DNA from: Chelydra serpentina
Taxonomy: Eukaryota > Chordata > Testudines > Chelydridae
Assembly (NCBI GenBank): GCA_037349315.1
Contig: JBAIAC010000027.1
Location: 12,033,501-12,097,500 of the forward strand
Direction: 5' to 3'
Length of the DNA: 64,000 nt
Shown here piece after piece: positions 59,216 through 64,000 of this stretch (its first letter is position 1; the number at the start of each line of letters is the position of its first letter). Below the pieces are notes generated by a model, which was not told the DNA's origin, searched no databases, and saw only the letters and a list, made by a program, of their open reading frames with translations. A program made the translations under genes and the position numbers.

Positions 59216-59392
59216 TGTTGCATATCCGTCACTTATCAATAGGGGAACATGTTCCGATTCACCTCGATCCCGATCCGCATATCCGTTGTTTGCAACTTAC
59301 AGTACAGTACTGCAAACAAGGGATATGCAGATTGGGACCATCGTGAATCAGAACACGTTCCGCTATTGATGAGCGACGGATATGCAAAACAA
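59216..59392. repeat. 0.18-kb near-perfect palindrome
   Basis: The left arm begins TTGCATATCCGTCACTTATC and includes GGAACATGTTCCGATTCACC and GCATATCCGTTGTTTGCA. The right arm mirrors it (GCAAACAAGGGATATGC, GAATCAGAACACGTTCCGC, GATGAGCGACGGATATGCAAA). The centre is CAGTACAGTACTG. Arms are about 78 bp with about 12-15 differences, so the DNA could fold into one long hairpin; it is probably a MITE. No target duplication identified. Confidence 0.85.
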
Positions 59393-62072
59393 TGGCTAAG
59401 GGGGAGACGTATACCGTCTCTCAATTCAAGTGAGAATGGAGATATTCCTCAGCTCCAAGCTGGACAATGTAAGGGGTCAGATCCTCAGCTGGTGTAAATC
59501 AGCTTAGCTCCACTGACTAAGAATTCTTGTTACAAATATAAACACTGAGTTATCCTTAGTTCTGGGGACAGTCTTTGTAACCGTATCCCTTGCCTCTGCA
59601 TTACTCGGGATAGTAACCCTGGACATCCCTAACATCTCTACACCCAAGCTCTTTTGGTTCATTTTGCTGAGGCTTCAGAACCCTCATAAATTTCTGGGGC
59701 ACAGAGTGACGTATTCAACGAGCAAACCCTCCACCTCTCCTTGCAATGCTCTCTCTGCCGGTACATCCTTAGCCAACCAGGGAGCTAGCAGGGCTGGGCT
59801 TTAGGGGCTCCTCCTCCAAAGGGGGCAGGGTTGCACCTCTCTTTCCTAAGCCTGTCAGCGAACAGCTGAACATCTCTAATTTCATGCATGGAACGATTAA
59901 AAAAAAAGTAGCCGTGCTTACTCAGCAGATTATAAAGAGCTATTTAGAAAATGCAGCTTTCTTCCTGATCAGCCCATGCCTTTGTGTATATATGACCAAA
60001 GGTCCCAGCTGATCATTTATTTTCCTGCACAGCTAGGAGGTTTCCAGCAGCAGCAGCAGCAACAGCAGCCACGGGCAGTACAATACTGTAAGTCACAAGG
60101 ACTGGTTTTTTTCTCTGTTTAGAAGGGGATGTCTCCGAAAGCTCATATCCATCTTGCTCCCAGTTTGTTTTCTAGCACAGACAGTATGTGATGGACTTAG
60201 TTTTCAGAACCCTCTGGGTATTTCTTGTTGTTATTGGTATGATTGTGTTCTCACACCAGATGCAGTGACAGTAAGGTGCCGGTTTTGCAACAAGAGCATA
60301 AATGAATGATGCAATCCTATAGAGGGGAATCATCACCACTTTGCCAGATGAAAGCACTACCCAAAAAGCTGGAAAGGTCCTACGTTTATGGCTATATCAT
60401 TTGGTCTCCTTTGCCTTCTCCTCATCTATTTTTTATAAAGTATTTAAAGCAATTTACCCCTATGCACTACTGTCAAATGTCAACTGACAGTTGCAAGTAA
60501 CCCATCTGTTGAGTCAAAATGCAAATATTTATTTACGTTGCTTCCTTTAAAAGCTGAACTGAAAGCAACAAGTTGAAGCAGGCTCAGTGACAGTAGTGTA
60601 CCAAAAACTCCCAAAGACTCTCAGGCACTATTATTTGGCCTTTTAATGTAATTTACTACTACTAATCATTTGCTCAAATATAGCTCCTTATCTAAGAGCT
60701 CAAAGTGCTTTTCTAGCATTGTGAATTAAGCCTCACAACAACCTTGTGAGGTAGATATTTGTATTCCCATTTTAGATAGGGGAATTGAGGCACAGAGAGA
60801 TTAAGTAATTTGCCTCATCCTAACATGCAGCCCAATCCAGCAGCAGTTGAAGTCAATGGAAAGACTCCCATTAACTTCAGTGGGAGTTGGATAAACACAC
60901 AGTATGTGGCAGAGTTGAGAGGAGAACCCATTACTCCTGACTCTCACTTCTCTTTAGTACACTAGAAACAATTTAATATAGTAAGAGTTCATTTCACTTC
61001 TGTGCAACAAACCAGGGTTCAGTTCTGCCAAGTGAATATAGTAATATGTCAGGATTGATTCTGTTCTCACATACACAGGTGTAAACAAGGAGTAACTCTT
61101 TTGAAGTAATTGATATTACACGAGGGTTAAACCAGTGTAAGTGAGATCAAAATCAGGCCTCTTGTGCAGTCCATTACTATTGATAAGGTGTTTACAGTTT
61201 CACTGAAAAGGAAGAGAGGTGGGAGAGTGGGAAACACCAGATACTGTTTGTGATGTGCATTACAGCCTTAATGATCTGTTTTAGGAGGTACTTTTGGTAA
61301 CTATTTCACTAAGGTTGAGTTGATCTTCAGTTTTTTATGGCAACAAGTGTAAATGCAACAAAAAGTGACAATGGGACTGGGGACGGGTAGCACTTCTGAA
61401 AACTAACATATGATAACAAGTGAAGTGAGATTGGGATGTTGATTTTCCGATCTCACTAGGCACATCAATGCCTAGTTACATCAGACTAGGAATAAACGCA
61501 GCCAGAAAACCACATGGCTTCTAAATATCATTCCCTATTTCCTCTTGAAGTACAGTATTATTTATCAGACTTCTTGCTTTTCACAATGTACAAAACATTC
61601 TTCCTCAAAGGGTCAGAAAACTGGAAATATTTCAATTGTTTTCTTTAAACAGTAACATTTGGCACTGCATAACTGCTAGTCCTAATTCACTGGCTCCATC
61701 ACCTCTAGGTTATGTAACAGAACTTATCTATAAACTGTGGATGTGTCAGTGCTTCTTCTGGGTGTCCTGGCAAATCCAGATTGTTGTGGAAAGATCTACT
61801 TTCCCTTCCTTGCCACTGCCTTCTTTGTTCCTCTTTTTTCTTCATCGTTATCTTTCCTTTCCCCCCAACTGTTCTACTTTGCTCTTCTTTCTGATTCTCT
61901 GAACCTTTACTCTCTTCTCTTAAATCTTCTCTGATCTCTCCTTTTCCCCTGGCTTCTTCTCTTTCCCATTTTCTTCATTCACCTTTTTGTCCATCTTCTT
62001 CCATTCACTTATTAGACTTGTATGAATACTTGCTGCGTGGAACCTTGCCAAAGTTGAAATGACAGAGTCAGA

Positions 62073-63066
62073 AGTCAAATGCAGTAACTCCTCACTTTAC
62101 TTTGTAGTTATGTTCCTGAAAAATGCTACTTTAAGCAAAACGATGTTAAGCAAATCCAATTTCCCAATAAGAATTAATGTAAATGGAAGTGGGGTTTAGG
62201 TTCCAGGGATTTTTTTTTACCGTACACAGCAATGATAATGATTGTGAAGCTTTGTTGAGGTGGTGGAGTCAGAGGGCGGGATATATCCAAGGGAATGCCT
62301 TACTGCTAAATGATGAACTAGCACTCGGCTGAGCCCTCCAGGGTTAACACATTGTTGTTAATGTAGCTTCACACTCGACAAGGCAGCACAAATGGAGGGA
62401 GGAGACACAGCATGGCAGTGGCTGCAAACATTGGAAACTGAAAGGGGTGATAAACTCACACTATCCCACTGGAGCACATCACTCCCTCCACTTTCCAAAG
62501 TGCCGGTGTGTGTTTGTGTGTGAGTGAGAGAGAGAGACAGAGACACCTACCCTGTGTGTGAGAGAGATGTGCATTGCCCCTTTAAGTATGCTGACCCACT
62601 CTAAGTACATTGCCTTTTTAAGTAGATCAGCAGGTTGAGACAGCAGCTGCTGCAAGCAAGCTCCCTCCGTCCTGAGCCCTGTGGTGTCCCCCGCATGCTC
62701 TGTGGAGCTGGTGTACTTGAGCTGGGGGAGGGGGAAACCCTGACATTAGCACTCCTCTTCCAGGAGCAGCACACGGCAGTGGGGGGAGGGACAGCTGAAC
62801 TGCCCGGCAATTGATAGCCTGCTGGGTGGCTGCTGCACAGGAAACTTAGGGGAGCTGATAGGGCGGCTGTTGGTCCACCCTGGTTCCAAGCCCCCACCAG
62901 CTAGCTCCAACGGGCTGCTCTTCCTGCAAGCAGTGGACAAAGCAGGCGGCTGCCAAACAACGTTATAAGGGAGCATTGCGCAACTTTAAACGAGCACGTT
63001 CTCTAATTGATCACCGACGTAACAAGGTTAACCGGGACAATGTTAAATGAGGAGTTCCTGTGCTAG
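62073..63066 (+). mobile_element. About 1-kb inverted-repeat DNA element, non-autonomous
   Basis: The left end CAGTAACTCCTCACTTTACTTTG and right end ATGTTAAATGAGGAGTTCCTG are inverted repeats. Inside the left end are AAAACGATGTTAAGCAAATCC and AATAAGAATTAATGTAAATGG; the right end has AACAAGGTTAACCGGGACAATG. The interior holds GTGTGTGTTTGTGTGTGAGTGAGAGAGA low-complexity sequence but no transposase frame. Confidence 0.8.
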
Positions 63067-64000
63067 AAAGAGGCAGGCTTTTCCAATTTGATTTACCTGC
63101 ATCTTTCTCATGGAGATAGGCCTAACTGATCTTAGTTGTGGGAATTCATCCTTTTCTGTCTATATTGCACAAACCTCAGTGCATCTATGCTAGTAGATTC
63201 TCTCTTTCTCAATGCAATTGATCTTTGTCAGCCTTAGAAGATTACATAACCTCTTGGACGATGGGCCTCTGGAGTAAAGTCAGACATGTGATAGTTCCTC
63301 ATGCTCTTCTACTTGGAAGTTTGACAAAGTTTTCTGTTCTCCTTCCACTCTTTTTGAGATCTCATACACCATACGTCTGCGCAGTGTCCAGGTCTTTATG
63401 CTCATCTGTTTCCAAACAACACCTGCTTGTGAATAACCTAGCAACTCCTTCCTTGTGCAGGCTGTGCTCTTAATCATTGTACTCCACCTCATTTGGAACT
63501 GCCAGAGAGAAAGGTGCAGGGCATTGCTTTCAGCATTGGAGAAAAGTTAGATTAGAGACCACCTCTGTATACTTCCTCCAATGTCTCCCCTCCCCCCTTC
63601 CATGTGTTTGTGATCTGTTTGAAGAGGTTCTTAATGGGTGGGGCATGACCCACAAGGTCCCTGTGGGTGCTTGGTTGGTGTGGCAAAATCACTGATTCAG
63701 GAGGGCCCAGTGGGAGTTCGAGCTGATGCTGTGACTACTCCCACCCCAACCCCTATTGTCTGGTACAAGTCACGGGACAGCTCGGTGCTCTACCTGTTCC
63801 CGTTACTTTCAATTCCAGGGCTAGGGAAATGGCTTCAAGATTCTGTGAAACTGGTTCTGTAGCCCCTTGGAATGATGCTTCCTAACCCTAGAGCTGAGGC
63901 GACCCCTTGAGTTGTGCAGGCATGGAGGACAAAAGAGGAAGAACCTCACTTCACCTGAGGTGTATTAACCCTCACCAACTCCGGCGCATTGGCTGTACCT

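Larger units (their letters stand above)
57128..64000. other. Region upstream of CCT6A, no coding gene recognised
   Basis: Expected to hold the 5' end of PSPH on the + strand by synteny, but no PSPH coding motif (the haloacid-dehalogenase DVDST core) is found. Contents: octamer-like motifs at 57140-57325, MITE copy D, a palindrome at 59216-59392, a MIR-like fragment at about 60720-60815, a pyrimidine-rich stretch at 61795-61985 and an inverted-repeat element at 62073-63066. An exon-like segment at 60033-60087 could be untranslated. Confidence 0.5.

Noticed and set aside
63280..63492. 70-codon minus-strand frame (MRWSTMIKSTACTRKELLG...)
   Set aside because: No recognisable family or splice context. 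It could be a fragment of a transposon but cannot be supported.

Overview
The window looks like the nuclear genome of a cryptodiran turtle. It is AT-leaning and intron-rich, with CpG islands at promoters. It carries copies of the turtle tRNA-derived SINE (head beginning GGGGTAGCCGTGTTAGTCTG), CR1 LINE 3' ends with the ATTCTATG tail repeat, and many short inverted-repeat DNA elements. The species assignment is inferred from these repeats and from recall; no search was run.

Five vertebrate protein genes can be assembled, all with intact frames. From left to right they are NUPR2 (+, single exon, 2-403), CHCHD2 (+, 4 coding exons, 4216-8050), PHKG1 (+, 9 coding exons, 18124-31706), SUMF2 (-, 9 exons, 44226-35194) and CCT6A (-, 14 exons, 56926-46911). 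The order and relative orientations match human 7p11.2 (NUPR2-CHCHD2-PHKG1-SUMF2-CCT6A), so PSPH would be expected just beyond or at the right edge on the + strand, sharing a divergent promoter with CCT6A. No PSPH coding exon was found before 64000. Every exon junction was checked for phase: the spliced products are 156, 388, 317 and 531 codons, close to the human lengths (151, 387, 301 and 531).

Layout. 1-4000: NUPR2, a 47-bp minisatellite, a 121-bp MITE and a fold-back SINE. 4000-8400: CHCHD2, with DNA transposons and a large SINE fold-back in its introns. 8400-18000: gene-free, holding a 1.5-kb hAT element with perfect 8-bp target duplications and a second element nested in it. 18000-34000: PHKG1 with CR1 insertions. 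35000-44300: SUMF2. 46600-57000: CCT6A, whose introns hold two copies of a predicted 132-nt H/ACA snoRNA and one GC-AG intron. 57000-64000: CCT6A upstream region and gene-free sequence with a 0.18-kb palindrome and a ~1-kb inverted-repeat element.

The genes are not an operon and have unrelated jobs: stress transcription cofactor (NUPR2), mitochondrial CHCH protein (CHCHD2), glycogen breakdown kinase (PHKG1), ER sulfatase-modifying-factor paralogue (SUMF2) and cytosolic chaperonin subunit zeta (CCT6A). The most interesting points are the duplicated intronic snoRNA, two fold-back SINEs with the same architecture and arm truncation, the MITE family with CTA-ending target duplications, the KTEL C-terminus of SUMF2 and the GC-AG intron of CCT6A.
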